Positions 8,323 to 17,026 are shown, numbered from the stretch's first letter. The stretch: DNA of 41,033 nt from Ilumatobacteraceae bacterium (GCA_019090765.1 JAHRVJ010000184.1:1-41033); one strand, 5' to 3'. Program-made: numbers and translations. The notes: a model not told the origin generated them from the letters alone.

Positions 8323-9807
8323 TTAGCTGATCTTGCGATCGCCTCCGAGCTTTGTTCGGTTGATCTTGCCTGCCTCGGTACGCGGAACTCGATCGACGAT
8401 CTCGTAGGTCTTGGGCACCTTGTATGAAGCAAGCCGACCTTTGCACCATGCAACCAACTCATCGGAGCTCGGGGGAGCGTCGATGTCTGCTACTTGGATG
8501 ATGGCGTGGACTCGATGGCCCCATTCTTCGTCGGGGACGGGCACGACGACCTGATCGACGACTTCTGGGTGGCCCGACAGAGCGTTCTCGACCTCGGCCG
8601 GGAACACGTTGGCGCCACCTGTGATGATCATGTCCTGGCGACGATCAGCGATGTACAGGTAGCCGCTGTCATCGACCCAGCCGAGATCGCCAACGGTGGA
8701 GTATCCGTCGGTCCGCGGTTCTGGCGTGGGCATCCCGATGTATTCAAAGGGCCGACCACCGGCACCGAGGCGCATGAAGATGTGCCCGACTTCGCCAGCG
8801 GGTAATTCGTTGTCGTCGTCATCGCAGATCATCAGGTCACAATCCACGGGTCGGCCCGTCGAGCCCCGATGAGTTGTCCAATCGACACCGTTCATCGAGC
8901 ACAAGCCGAGGCCTTCGCTGGATCCGTACGTGAACCAGAATTTCTCGGGTGGGATCAACTCGAGCCAGCGATCGACCACCCATTCGGGGATCTTGGCGCC
9001 GCCATAGATGAGGCGGCGAATGCTCTCGAAATCGGCGGGGCCGATGTGGTCGAGGCGGGCGATTCGTTGGAGCATGGTGGGGACCAAGACTGAGTACGTG
9101 ATGTCGTGTTTCTTGATCAGTTCGGTCGCCTGTGCGGCATCGAATTTCTCCATTACGAAGATGCTCGAGCCCTCCAACATCAACGGCGCGGTGAACCTGA
9201 ATCCGTTGACGTGATAGAGCGGGCAGCACACCAGGGTGCGGTCCTCGACCCCCTCGTCACTGAGCAGCGATGCGGCCAGCTTGTCACCCGCAACGATCCC
9301 CCGCGATGGCCGCATGATGAGCTTCGGGATCCCGGTCGAACCCGATGATGCCAGTAGGTTGACGATCTCCGAGACGGTGTCGGGAAGAGCGGTCTCGTCA
9401 AGCCCGAGGGTGTCTTTCAAGTCGTCGCTTGTCAGTACTGGGCAGCTTGCCTGGTGGCCGTCGGACACGACGACCGCAGGATCGGCAACCGTGAGCAGTC
9501 GGTCAATTTCCCATTGCGGCATGTCGTGGCGAAGGGGGAGCAGTGTCGCACCGAGCTTCCAAATGGCCAGGGTGACGAGCACGTGTTCGGGAACGCTCCC
9601 GAGTGCCAGGGCGACGATGTCGTCCTTGCCGACACCGTTGGCGATGAGTGATCGGGCGATCTGGTTGGCGCGAGACTCGAGTTCGCCCAGTCGCAGCGGA
9701 GTCTCGCTGCCATCAGGGGCAACGAAGGTCACCCTCACCTCGTCGGGGCGTTCGGCGGCAAGCTCAGTGAGTCGGCGACCGTAGGAGATTTCTTCCATAG
9801 ATGACAT
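8323..9807 (-). CDS. acyl-CoA synthetase (AMP-forming)
   Basis: The 494-residue ANL-family ligase activates a carboxylic acid to its CoA thioester through an acyl-AMP. Visible motifs are the phosphate loop ASSGSTGIPK (153-162), YGSSEGLGL, the hinge and A8 region VGDLGWVDDSGYLYIADRRQDM, and the catalytic Lys481 in EAGKINRTK. The start ATG overlaps the stop of the upstream flavoprotein gene by one base (TGATG), so the two are translationally coupled. Substrate unknown. Relatives in such clusters act on bile-acid-type, cyclohexane-carboxylate-type or medium-chain acids. Confidence 0.9.
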   Translation of the reverse strand: MSSMEEISYGRRLTELAAERPDEVRVTFVAPDGSETPLRLGELESRANQIARSLIANGVGKDDIVALALGSVPEHVLVTLAIWKLGATLLPLRHDMPQWEIDRLLTVADPAVVVSDGHQASCPVLTSDDLKDTLGLDETALPDTVSEIVNLLASSGSTGIPKLIMRPSRGIVAGDKLAASLLSDEGVEDRTLVCCPLYHVNGFRFTAPLMLEGSSIFVMEKFDAAQATELIKKHDITYSVLVPTMLQRIARLDHIGPADFESIRRLIYGGAKIPEWVVDRWLELIPPEKFWFTYGSSEGLGLCSMNGVDWTTHRGSTGRPVDCDLMICDDDDNELPAGEVGHIFMRLGAGGRPFEYIGMPTPEPRTDGYSTVGDLGWVDDSGYLYIADRRQDMIITGGANVFPAEVENALSGHPEVVDQVVVPVPDEEWGHRVHAIIQVADIDAPPSSDELVAWCKGRLASYKVPKTYEIVDRVPRTEAGKINRTKLGGDRKIS

Positions 9808-10937
9808 CAGTGATCCAGTTCGTCAGAAAACGACTCGGCGACTTCGAGGAACTCTTCGACCATGTCCATGACAACACGTCCTGCTGGCAGAGAAGTATTC
9901 ATCCGTCCCACGATCTGCCCGACGGCACCGCCCAGCAACCGGCCCGGACCATCATCAGGGCCCTTCGCCGATCGATCAATCCGCTGTAGCGCCTCGACCA
10001 CGAGGATCGTTTGCAGAGGCATCTCCAGTGGGTTGGGCCCCGATTCACCGTTCCACGCCTCGGTCCATTCCGTTCGGATCTGGCGGGCTGGCTTACCGGT
10101 CAATGATCGGGATCGTTCGGTGTCGCTGCTACTGGCTTTCAGCAGCTTTTCCTTCAGCACCGGGTGGGAGTCTGACTCTTGAGTCGTCAGCCACACGGAT
10201 CCACACCAGACACCTGATGCCCCAAGCGCCATCGCCGCTGCCATCTGACGGCCGCCGCCGATTCCCCCGGCGGCGAGAACTGGTACAGGGGAGACCTCGT
10301 CGACGATTTCGGGGATCAGCACCATCGACGCAACCTCGCCTGTGTGACCTCCCGCCTCGTATCCCTGCGCGATCACGATGTCGACACCCGCGTCTACGTG
10401 CTTGCGCGCATGTCGCGCCTTGCCTGCCAGCGCGGCAACGAGACGTCCGCTCTGATGCACCCGATCAACGACGTCAGGAGGTGGTGTTCCGAGAGCGTTC
10501 GCGATCAGTGCCACATCGTGCTTGAGCGCCACATCGACGAGTGAGGATGCGCCGTCACCTGCCCAGGAAATGAGCCCAGGGCGACGTGGAGTGCCTTCGG
10601 GAAGTGGTTCGACATCGTGAGCGTCGAGCACCTCGGCGACATAGGACTGGTGGTCCTCCGGAATGAACTCGCGAAGCTTCTCTTCGGTGATGTCGCCAAA
10701 TTCTTCTGCAACGGCAAGCTTGGCGGGGATCACGATGTCGACCCCATACGGGCGACCGTCCAGCTCGGCTTCGATGATCGATAGCTCACGGTCGAGCTGT
10801 TCGGCGTCCATCTCGACGGCGCCGAGCACACCCAGCCCTCCTGCCTTGCAGACTGCCACTACTACATCGCGGCAATGGCTGAAGGCAAAAATTGGAAACT
10901 CAATCCCCAGTTTTTCGCACAGATCGTTGTGCAGCAT
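9807..10937 (-). CDS. nitronate monooxygenase (NPD)-family FMN protein
   Basis: From the ATG at 10937 (AGAGGAAA ribosome site upstream) the protein has 376 residues. It has the FMN-binding TIM barrel of the 2-nitropropane dioxygenase family: KAGGLGVLGA near residue 32, IAQGYEAGGHTG with the conserved His, PVLAAGGIGGGRQMAAAMALGASGVWCGS for phosphate binding, and an ATG-TGA coupling to the CoA ligase. Despite the family name, some members are reductases of CoA-thioester intermediates. IpdC in actinobacterial steroid C/D-ring breakdown is one. The coupling to a CoA ligase favours such a role here over nitronate oxidation, but that is inference. A longer start at 10991 lacks support and would overlap the dyad region. 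Confidence 0.82.
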   Translation of the reverse strand: MLHNDLCEKLGIEFPIFAFSHCRDVVVAVCKAGGLGVLGAVEMDAEQLDRELSIIEAELDGRPYGVDIVIPAKLAVAEEFGDITEEKLREFIPEDHQSYVAEVLDAHDVEPLPEGTPRRPGLISWAGDGASSLVDVALKHDVALIANALGTPPPDVVDRVHQSGRLVAALAGKARHARKHVDAGVDIVIAQGYEAGGHTGEVASMVLIPEIVDEVSPVPVLAAGGIGGGRQMAAAMALGASGVWCGSVWLTTQESDSHPVLKEKLLKASSSDTERSRSLTGKPARQIRTEWTEAWNGESGPNPLEMPLQTILVVEALQRIDRSAKGPDDGPGRLLGGAVGQIVGRMNTSLPAGRVVMDMVEEFLEVAESFSDELDH

Positions 10938-10996
10938 TGATCGTTTCCTCTTTCTAGGTTGTGCAGTCGAGCAGTGCAGCGCCTCGACCAAGCGTC

Positions 10997-11020
10997 TTTA
11001 CACACTACACTTTTTGTAAT
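10997..11020. promoter_or_regulatory. operator-like dyad A (TTTACA-N12-TGTAAT)
   Basis: TTTACA at 10997-11002 and TGTAAT at 11015-11020 are separated by 12 bases, and the right half runs into the ATG of the racemase gene. The site lies in the 81-base divergent gap between the flavoprotein/CoA-ligase operon and the racemase. It matches the dyad found at five other operon heads in this window. Its overlap with the start codon argues for a regulator site rather than a -10 box. Confidence 0.65.
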
Positions 11021-12197
11021 GAGCACGCAGACGCCCGAAGGCGGTCCGCTCGCCGGGCTACGAGTAATTGAGGTCGCTGGTATCGGCCCTGGACCGTTCG
11101 CGGCGATGATGCTCGCCGACATGGGCGCCGAAGTCCTCCGCATCGATCGAGCGTCCGCGGTCCCGCCGATGCAACCTGTTGACCCCTCGTGGGATCTCCT
11201 CGGGCGCAGCCGACGTTCGGTGGCCGTCGACCTCAAGAATCCCGAGGGCGGGGAATGTGTCCTGCGCCTGTGCGAAAGTGCGGACGTGCTCATCGAGGGC
11301 TTCCGCCCCGGTGTTGCCGAACGGCTCGGATTCGGCCCGACTGAGGCACTCGCCAGAAACTCGACCCTCGTGTACGGGCGAATGACAGGCTTCGGGCAGA
11401 CGGGCCCCCTCGCATCCGCAGCCGGACACGACATCAACTATGTGGCAATATCTGGGGCGCTCTACCACATGGGTCCTGCGGATGCTCCACCTGTGCCGCC
11501 ACTCAACCTTGTGGGTGACTTCGGCGGCGGCGGCATGCTCTTAGCGGTGGGTATTCTGGCCGCGCTCCACGAACGCTCGACATCTGGGAAGGGCCAAGTT
11601 GTGGACGCTGCGATGGTCGACGGATCGGCACTCCTGACAACTGTTCAGCACAGCATCGCGGCGATGGGAATGTGGAATGTGGAGCGGGGGACCAACATCG
11701 TCGACGGCGGTGCGCCGTTCTATGGCACCTATGAAACCTCTGACGGCAAGTACCTCGCGGTGGGCCCCATCGAAGATCGATTCCGACTCGAGTTTGCAAC
11801 GATTCTCGGACTCGACGTCGCGGAGTTGGGAGATCCCTCAGACCCCACGGAATGGCCTAAGGGTCATGACCGTGTTGCCGAAGTGATCCGCCAACGCACC
11901 GCTGAGGATTGGCTGTCGAGAACCGACGGAACCGATGCGTGCGTAACACCCATACTGTCGATCTTTGATGCACCGGATCACCCGCACAACCAGGCACGTC
12001 AAGTGTTCTGCGAGGTCGACGGGATCGCACAACCCAGCCCGGCGCCACGATTCGATCGCACGCCTTCTCCCAATCCAACCGGTGCACCGAACCCCGGTGA
12101 GCACACCGATGAGGGCCTGGCGGCTTGGGGGTTCTCTGATGCCGAGATCGGGAAACTCCGAGACGCCGGAGTAGTTGCCCAGATCCCGAATGGCTGA
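11019..12197 (+). CDS. family III CoA-transferase fold, alpha-methylacyl-CoA racemase-like
   Basis: From ATG 11019 the protein has 392 residues. The CaiB/BaiF fold is shown by GPFAAMMLADMGAEVLRIDR (25-44), RSRRSVAVDLKNPEG and ADVLIEGFRPG. The racemase catalytic pair is present: His137 in GHDINY and Asp167 in NLVGDFGGGGM, 30 residues apart, as in mycobacterial MCR (His126/Asp156). The enzyme would interconvert (R)- and (S)-2-methylacyl-CoA, needed before beta-oxidation of isoprenoid or sterol side chains. It is divergent from the CoA-ligase operon with dyad A in between, and convergent with an ACAD gene with no gap. A true CoA-transferase is less likely given the His/Asp pair. Confidence 0.85.
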   Translation: MSTQTPEGGPLAGLRVIEVAGIGPGPFAAMMLADMGAEVLRIDRASAVPPMQPVDPSWDLLGRSRRSVAVDLKNPEGGECVLRLCESADVLIEGFRPGVAERLGFGPTEALARNSTLVYGRMTGFGQTGPLASAAGHDINYVAISGALYHMGPADAPPVPPLNLVGDFGGGGMLLAVGILAALHERSTSGKGQVVDAAMVDGSALLTTVQHSIAAMGMWNVERGTNIVDGGAPFYGTYETSDGKYLAVGPIEDRFRLEFATILGLDVAELGDPSDPTEWPKGHDRVAEVIRQRTAEDWLSRTDGTDACVTPILSIFDAPDHPHNQARQVFCEVDGIAQPSPAPRFDRTPSPNPTGAPNPGEHTDEGLAAWGFSDAEIGKLRDAGVVAQIPNG

Positions 12198-12203
12198 TCA
12201 GCC
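12192..12203. repeat. palindrome formed by two abutting stop codons
   Basis: GGCTGATCAGCC is a perfect 12-base palindrome. Its core TGATCA is the stop of the racemase gene on the plus strand followed directly by the stop of the ACAD gene on the minus strand. The two convergent genes therefore share no spacer. Any termination must occur inside the opposing gene or not at all. Confidence 0.7.
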
Positions 12204-13328
12204 GATACCGCGAACAGCGCGCATCACCATTTCTCGATGCACTTCCGATGTCCCTTCGAGGAGTTCGAAAACCTGGGCGTCACGAAGCAGCCGTTCGACT
12301 GTCGCTCCCTGAGCGATCCCATACACCCCGTGAACCGAAACTGCCATCCGGGCCACCTCGAGCGCCTTGTTGGTGACGAACAGCTTGGCGGTCGCGAGTT
12401 CGGTCCCCGCGGCACCCCACATGTCTTTGCACGCTGCGGCCCAGTAAGTGATCTGACGTGATGCCTCGATCGCGGCAACCATGTCGGCAATCAGCCTGTG
12501 AACGGCCTGGAAGTCGATGATCGGGTGTCCCTGCTGCTCGCGATTGCGCGCATAGGTAACTGCTTCTTCGAGACACGTTTGCATCAGGCCGACACAGCTG
12601 GCGCAGATGCCGATCTTGCCCATCGGCATCACATCTTTGAGAGTTGCGAACTGGCCGCCCGTCTTGCCTCCGAGGACGTTTTCGTTCGGGACCTCGACGT
12701 CGAGTACGAGGTCGGTCAGCTCGGTTCCGCGGACCCCGATGATCGGGATTTGAGTGCCTGGCTGGTAGCCCGGCAGATCGGTCGGGACGAGAAACAGGCT
12801 GATGTCATCATCAGGGTCCTTGGCAAAGACGATGCCGATGTCGGAGCTGCGGGCATTCGAAATCCACATTTTTGTCCCGCGAATCAGCCAACCGTCGTCG
12901 GTGCGAGTCGCCCGGGTCGTCATCATCCGGGTATCAGTTCCCGTCTGTGGTTCGGTGAACGCGAGGAACGACGACAACTTCCCCGACAGTAGGTCCGGTA
13001 CCCACTCCCTGATCTGGGCCTCGGTTCCCGCGTGGAGAATGGCGGCGGCCACCAGAGTGTTGGTTTGGAAGTACATGCTCACCGCCGGGAGTACCCGAGA
13101 CAGCTCTTCGTGTAGAACCGCCCAGGCCAGATGGCTCCCGCCTCCACCGCCGTACTCCTCCGGCAGCGGAAGGCCAATTGCCCCCAACTCCCCAAGCTTC
13201 AGTCGCAGCTCGTGCGGCAACAGGACACCTTCGTCGGCAGGTTTCACGTACTGCGTCAGATGTGTGGTTGCGAAGTCCCGGCAGACTGCCCGGTACTCCT
13301 CGATCTCAGGGGGAAGCGCTGACAGCAT
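12198..13328 (-). CDS. acyl-CoA dehydrogenase
   Basis: The 376-residue flavoprotein has the full acyl-CoA dehydrogenase layout. PEEYGGGGG lies in the N-terminal helical domain, FLAFTEPQTGTDTRMM and RGTKMWISNA in the beta domain, and FQAVHRLIADM and FELLEGTSEVHREM at the C-terminus. The Glu just before GTSE is in the usual catalytic-base position of short-chain-type enzymes. It would form a 2,3-enoyl-CoA and pass electrons to ETF. The ATG has a GGAG ribosome site eight bases upstream. It follows the ACAD gene at 13374 on the same strand with a 45-base gap, so the two are probably one operon. Confidence 0.92.
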   Translation of the reverse strand: MLSALPPEIEEYRAVCRDFATTHLTQYVKPADEGVLLPHELRLKLGELGAIGLPLPEEYGGGGGSHLAWAVLHEELSRVLPAVSMYFQTNTLVAAAILHAGTEAQIREWVPDLLSGKLSSFLAFTEPQTGTDTRMMTTRATRTDDGWLIRGTKMWISNARSSDIGIVFAKDPDDDISLFLVPTDLPGYQPGTQIPIIGVRGTELTDLVLDVEVPNENVLGGKTGGQFATLKDVMPMGKIGICASCVGLMQTCLEEAVTYARNREQQGHPIIDFQAVHRLIADMVAAIEASRQITYWAAACKDMWGAAGTELATAKLFVTNKALEVARMAVSVHGVYGIAQGATVERLLRDAQVFELLEGTSEVHREMVMRAVRGIG

Positions 13329-13373
13329 GCTGTTTACTCCATGAACAATTGGCGGATGCGGAATGTGCGGGCG

Positions 13374-14510
13374 TCACGAGCGTGGTAGGCCGAGAATTCT
13401 TTGGGCGATGATGCTCCGTTGGATCTGACTCGTGCCGCCATAGATGCTCTGAGCGCGCGAGTAGAGGTATTCGAACATCTGGTCGTCGGGCTCCAACACC
13501 GCGCCCGCCTCGCTGAGATCCAGAACAGTTCGACACAGCTCTTGTTCTGCCCGCGTTAGCAGCAGCTTGTCGACCGACCCGGCGGGGCCCGGTGTGGCTC
13601 CGGCTCCGGATGACGCGCGAGCCAGCAGGCTGAGCTGCACCCGAACACGCAATGCCTCGAGGCTGACGAATGCTTCAGCGAGTCGACGGCGCCCGACTTG
13701 ATCTAGCTCGACCTCGCCCGACCGGACGCGAGCTTCGAACCGGCTAAGAGTGTTCGCCAGGCGAGATGTGAACCCAATGTCGGCGGGCCCCCGTTCGAAT
13801 TCGACAGTTGTCATCGCGATGGCCCACCCGGCTCCCGGATCGCCGATCATCTGCGAGGCTGGTATCTCCACATCATCGAAAAACACCTCGGAGAACTCGG
13901 TGTCACCGGTGATCTGCACCAGCGGCCGGACCGAGATCCCAGGGGACTTCATCTCGACGACGAAGGCCGAGATCCCCTTGTGTTTCGGAGCGTCCCGGTC
14001 GGAGCGAGCGAGCAGCAAGCACCAGTCTGCGTACTGCGCGAAGCTGGTCCAGACTTTCTGGCCATTGACTACATAAGTATCGCCTCTGAGATCAGCTCGA
14101 GTCCGAAGTCCGGCGAGGTCAGACCCGGCATCGGGCTCGCTGAACCCTTGACACCACTGTTCCTCACCTGACAGCAACCTGGGCAAGAAACGAGATTGCT
14201 GGTCTGGGGAACCATGCGTCAACATCGGCCGCCCGAGGTACCCAATGGCAGGAGCCGGCATCGTCTCGGACGCTCCGAGTTCCTCGTTGAAGACAGCCTC
14301 GAAATCGTCGGGCAGGCCACGCCCACCGACCTCGGTGGGCCAACTAATGCCCATCCATCCGCCGCTGTACAGCTTCTTGTGCCACTCAACAAAAGCCCGG
14401 TGCCATTGATCGAGGTCATTGCGGGGCGGGCTGTCGACGCGGTTCGCCTTAAGCCATTCCCGGAGTTCCCGACGGAACGCCTGCCGCTGCTGATTCTCAG
14501 AGAAGTCCAT
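13374..14510 (-). CDS. acyl-CoA dehydrogenase (FadE-type)
   Basis: The ATG at 14510 has an AAGGA ribosome site and gives 378 residues. Upstream in-frame starts would overlap the divergent ACAD gene. Motifs: GWMGISWPTEVGGRG, QGFSEPDAGSDLAGL (flavin/substrate loop), VNGQKVWTSFAQYADW, GDTEFSEVFFDDVEIP, and the C-terminal SIYGGTSQIQRSIIAQRILGLPR. These are the features of the long FadE-like subfamily that often works as alpha-beta heteromers with a second, degenerate subunit. Such a small partner (14566) is transcribed divergently from a 55-base gap. Confidence 0.92.
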   Translation of the reverse strand: MDFSENQQRQAFRRELREWLKANRVDSPPRNDLDQWHRAFVEWHKKLYSGGWMGISWPTEVGGRGLPDDFEAVFNEELGASETMPAPAIGYLGRPMLTHGSPDQQSRFLPRLLSGEEQWCQGFSEPDAGSDLAGLRTRADLRGDTYVVNGQKVWTSFAQYADWCLLLARSDRDAPKHKGISAFVVEMKSPGISVRPLVQITGDTEFSEVFFDDVEIPASQMIGDPGAGWAIAMTTVEFERGPADIGFTSRLANTLSRFEARVRSGEVELDQVGRRRLAEAFVSLEALRVRVQLSLLARASSGAGATPGPAGSVDKLLLTRAEQELCRTVLDLSEAGAVLEPDDQMFEYLYSRAQSIYGGTSQIQRSIIAQRILGLPRS

Positions 14511-14565
14511 GTTGCTGCAATCCTTCGTATGTATCATTTCCGAATCCGACCGAAGGAGTTCCCCG

Positions 14566-15570
14566 ATGGACACCATCCTCACCGACGAGCAGAGGATGCT
14601 CCGCTCGATGGCCGAATCGCTCACCGCAGGCATCACGCCTGGAGGTCAAACGACCGAGGAATCGATCTGGTCCCAGCTTGCCGATGCCGGCCTGATCGGG
14701 CTCTCCATCCCCGATGTCGACGGCGGCAGCGGCGGCAGCCTCACCGATACGGTGCTGGTTACCGAAGTGTTGGCTGCAGCGTCGACGCCGCTCGATCAGC
14801 TCTGGAGCGGAGTGATCGCGCCGGCACTGCTGCATGAAGCGGGTGCCGGCGACATTCTCCATGAAGTATGCAGCGGCGCCCGAAGAGTGGCCGTAGCGCT
14901 CGATCGCGGTCTCACCGCACTCGGTCGAGTCGACGACGAGAACGCGATCGTGATCAACCCGGGGCTCGCTCGGGAAGCGCTCGCACTCGATGAAGCTGGT
15001 CGGCTTGTGATCTGCGCAGTTGCGCCCCGCGATGACAGCGCCGACGATCAATTGATCAGCAGTGGTCTCGGCAACGCCACCGAGCCCCCGATCGGTACAC
15101 CGCTCGACGACAGCAGACTCCGTTCTTGGGAGGCGATCTCGCTCACTGCAATTGCCGCGGACGCCGTCGGAGCGGCCGCTGCGGCGCTCGCGCTGGCAGT
15201 CGATTACGCGGCCAACCGGGTTCAGTTCGGTGCTCCGATTGGTTCGTTTCAAGCAATTGCGCACATCTGCGCCGACGACCATGTGAGCGTCGAGGCGTCT
15301 CGCGCTCTCGCCTGGTATGCAGCGTGGGCGGTCGCCTCGGATAACGACCAGTCCCTCCAGTCCGCGCGTACCGCCAAGATTCACGCGACCCAAACCGGCC
15401 GTAGCGTCTGCGAAGACGCCATCCAGGTGCATGGGGGGATCGGTATGACGTGGGAGTGCCCAGCCCACACTCACCTCCGGCGGATGCTGATCAACAGCCG
15501 TTGTCTTGGAGGCAACGACCTGCTCCTTGACCGGACCGCAGATAACAGGTTGGCGCTCGTCGATTCCTAA
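14566..15570 (+). CDS. acyl-CoA dehydrogenase, small degenerate subunit type
   Basis: From ATG 14566 (GAAGGAG ribosome site) the protein has 334 residues. It keeps the C-terminal helical bundle (NRVQFGAPIGSFQAIAH, QVHGGIGMTWECPAHTHLRR). It lacks the usual TEP-x-GSD and W-I/T-S flavin loops in the middle domain, which here are shortened and poorly conserved. This is typical of the non-catalytic beta subunit of actinobacterial alpha2beta2 ACADs. The likely partner is the 15648 product downstream on the same strand or the 13374 product. A large frame on the opposite strand across this gene is a codon-bias shadow. Confidence 0.85.
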   Translation: MDTILTDEQRMLRSMAESLTAGITPGGQTTEESIWSQLADAGLIGLSIPDVDGGSGGSLTDTVLVTEVLAAASTPLDQLWSGVIAPALLHEAGAGDILHEVCSGARRVAVALDRGLTALGRVDDENAIVINPGLAREALALDEAGRLVICAVAPRDDSADDQLISSGLGNATEPPIGTPLDDSRLRSWEAISLTAIAADAVGAAAAALALAVDYAANRVQFGAPIGSFQAIAHICADDHVSVEASRALAWYAAWAVASDNDQSLQSARTAKIHATQTGRSVCEDAIQVHGGIGMTWECPAHTHLRRMLINSRCLGGNDLLLDRTADNRLALVDS

Positions 15571-15613
15571 CTCGGAGCCGTTTGGCCACACATGGCAATG
15601 CTCTGAACTCTGG

Positions 15614-15637
15614 TTTACGAAGTGCACGATGTGTAAA
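15614..15637. promoter_or_regulatory. operator-like dyad B (TTTACG-N12-TGTAAA)
   Basis: TTTACG at 15614-15619 and TGTAAA at 15632-15637 are 12 bases apart, and the right arm extends to TGTAAAGTA. The site ends 10 bases before the ATG of the ACAD gene at 15648 and follows the stop of the preceding ACAD gene. It matches the dyads at 10997, 18307, 24886, 35780 and 39636. Its presence suggests that the 15648 gene has its own regulated promoter. Confidence 0.7.
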
Positions 15638-15647
15638 GTAGCCGCTC

Positions 15648-16958
15648 ATGGCCGACAAGTTGAGAATTCCCACGACCGCGCCCCAACACGGTGGCGGCAC
15701 CGCCGAATACCCTGACCCGCTCCCAATCGAGACGGACGCGTCAGCAGAGGCCGCCGTCGGCGTCGTTCGTGAATGGATCGAGCAGGCAATTCCGGCCGAG
15801 TGGCGGATCGCCGCCGAGAAAGGCGTCGAGCAGCTACGTGAAGTCCGGCCCCGAGAGGCTTATGAACAGTGGTATCCGGCGTTTGCCTCAACGGGTCTCG
15901 CCATACCGCAATGGCCCCGTGCCTACGGCGGGCTAGGCGTCAGCTCGACGACTGCCCGGGCGATCGAGGCTGAACTGGCACCTCACCGGCTCGGTCGATT
16001 GAATATCCTCGGAATCAACCTCGCAGGATCTGCACTGCTCCATTGGGGAACCGAGGAGCAAAAGCGCCGATACCTAATTCCGATCGTGCGCAATGAAGAA
16101 CAGTGGTGCCAATTGTTCAGTGAACCCAACGCCGGTTCCGATCTGCCTTCGCTCGCAGCGTGGGCAACCCGTACGGAAACAGGCTGGCAGATCACCGGCC
16201 AGAAGGTCTGGAACACCTGGGCTGAAAAAGCCGATTTCGGGATTCTCCTGGCCCGCACGAGCCCCGACCTACCAAAGCGGGAAGGGCTCACCTGCGTGAT
16301 CCTCCCGATGCATCAGCCCGGTGTCGAGGTCAGGCCATTACGTCAGTTGACTGGCGACTCGGAGTTCAATGAAGTAATTCTCGACGAGGCGCAAGCTGGC
16401 GACGAGCACCTTCTGGGCAGTGTCGATAACGGCTGGGCGGTTGCCCGCACAGTCCTGTCTGGTGAACGCCAGAACGTCTCGGGCCCGGGGTCGGGCGGGG
16501 GCCTCGACAACTTGGGGGGTCGATCGGTGCATCGACTATTGCAACGTGCGGCCGAGGCCAACCCGGCTGGCCGGCCGGCTGACGACGCGATTTGGCGGCA
16601 ACGCCTGATGAAGCTGTGGAGTGAACACCAGGTGATGCTGTGGACGAACCTAAGGGTCCGCGGTGCCCGCAAGAGCGGCCGCGAACCTGGGGCGAATAGC
16701 TCCATCGGCAAGCTTTTCTCCACCGAACACAACAAACGCCTCCAGGAGGCATGGTTCGACATGACCGCGATGGTCGCCGACGCCGGTGCGACCGAAGAAG
16801 GTCGCCGAGTCCGTTACGGGTTCTTACGTAGCCGAGCCAACACCATTGAAGGTGGAACCTCACAGGTCCAGCGCAATGTGCTCGGCGAGGCCATCTTGGG
16901 TCTGCCGCGTGAGCCCGACCAGTACCACGGCGCATCCTGGCGCGACGTACCCAGATAG
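15648..16958 (+). CDS. acyl-CoA dehydrogenase, large FadE-type
   Basis: The 436-residue protein is a full-length long FadE-type dehydrogenase. Motifs: IPQWPRAYGGLG, CQLFSEPNAGSDLPSLAAWA, ITGQKVWNTWAEKADFGILLAR, LTGDSEFNEVILDEA, and the C-terminal SRANTIEGGTSQVQRNVLGEAILGLPRE. The Glu in TIEGGTSQ occupies the position that is Tyr in the 13374 protein, so this one may carry its own catalytic Glu at the C-terminus. The N-terminus has about 50 extra residues before the first helix. It probably pairs with the degenerate subunit encoded just upstream, and it has operator B directly before its start. Confidence 0.92.
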   Translation: MADKLRIPTTAPQHGGGTAEYPDPLPIETDASAEAAVGVVREWIEQAIPAEWRIAAEKGVEQLREVRPREAYEQWYPAFASTGLAIPQWPRAYGGLGVSSTTARAIEAELAPHRLGRLNILGINLAGSALLHWGTEEQKRRYLIPIVRNEEQWCQLFSEPNAGSDLPSLAAWATRTETGWQITGQKVWNTWAEKADFGILLARTSPDLPKREGLTCVILPMHQPGVEVRPLRQLTGDSEFNEVILDEAQAGDEHLLGSVDNGWAVARTVLSGERQNVSGPGSGGGLDNLGGRSVHRLLQRAAEANPAGRPADDAIWRQRLMKLWSEHQVMLWTNLRVRGARKSGREPGANSSIGKLFSTEHNKRLQEAWFDMTAMVADAGATEEGRRVRYGFLRSRANTIEGGTSQVQRNVLGEAILGLPREPDQYHGASWRDVPR

Positions 16959-17026
16959 ACGAACCCAGATAACGGCACCGAGTTAGCTGGGACCCGGTCA
17001 CTGCGATCCCGTAAACGCAGATTGGA

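Noticed and set aside
10997..11020. TTTACA and TGTAAT read as -35 and -10 promoter boxes
   Set aside because: The 12-base spacing is too short for a sigma-70-type promoter, and the right box overlaps the start codon. The recurrent symmetry fits a regulator site better.
14497..15627. 376-codon minus-strand frame antisense to the small ACAD gene
   Set aside because: It mirrors the whole plus-strand ACAD gene, whose product has clear family motifs. The antisense product shows no domain and is a codon-bias artefact of high GC.
17009..17016. CGTAAA half-site after the ACAD gene near 17010
   Set aside because: No partner half-site lies 12 bases away on the expected side, and the place is between convergent genes, not at an operon head.
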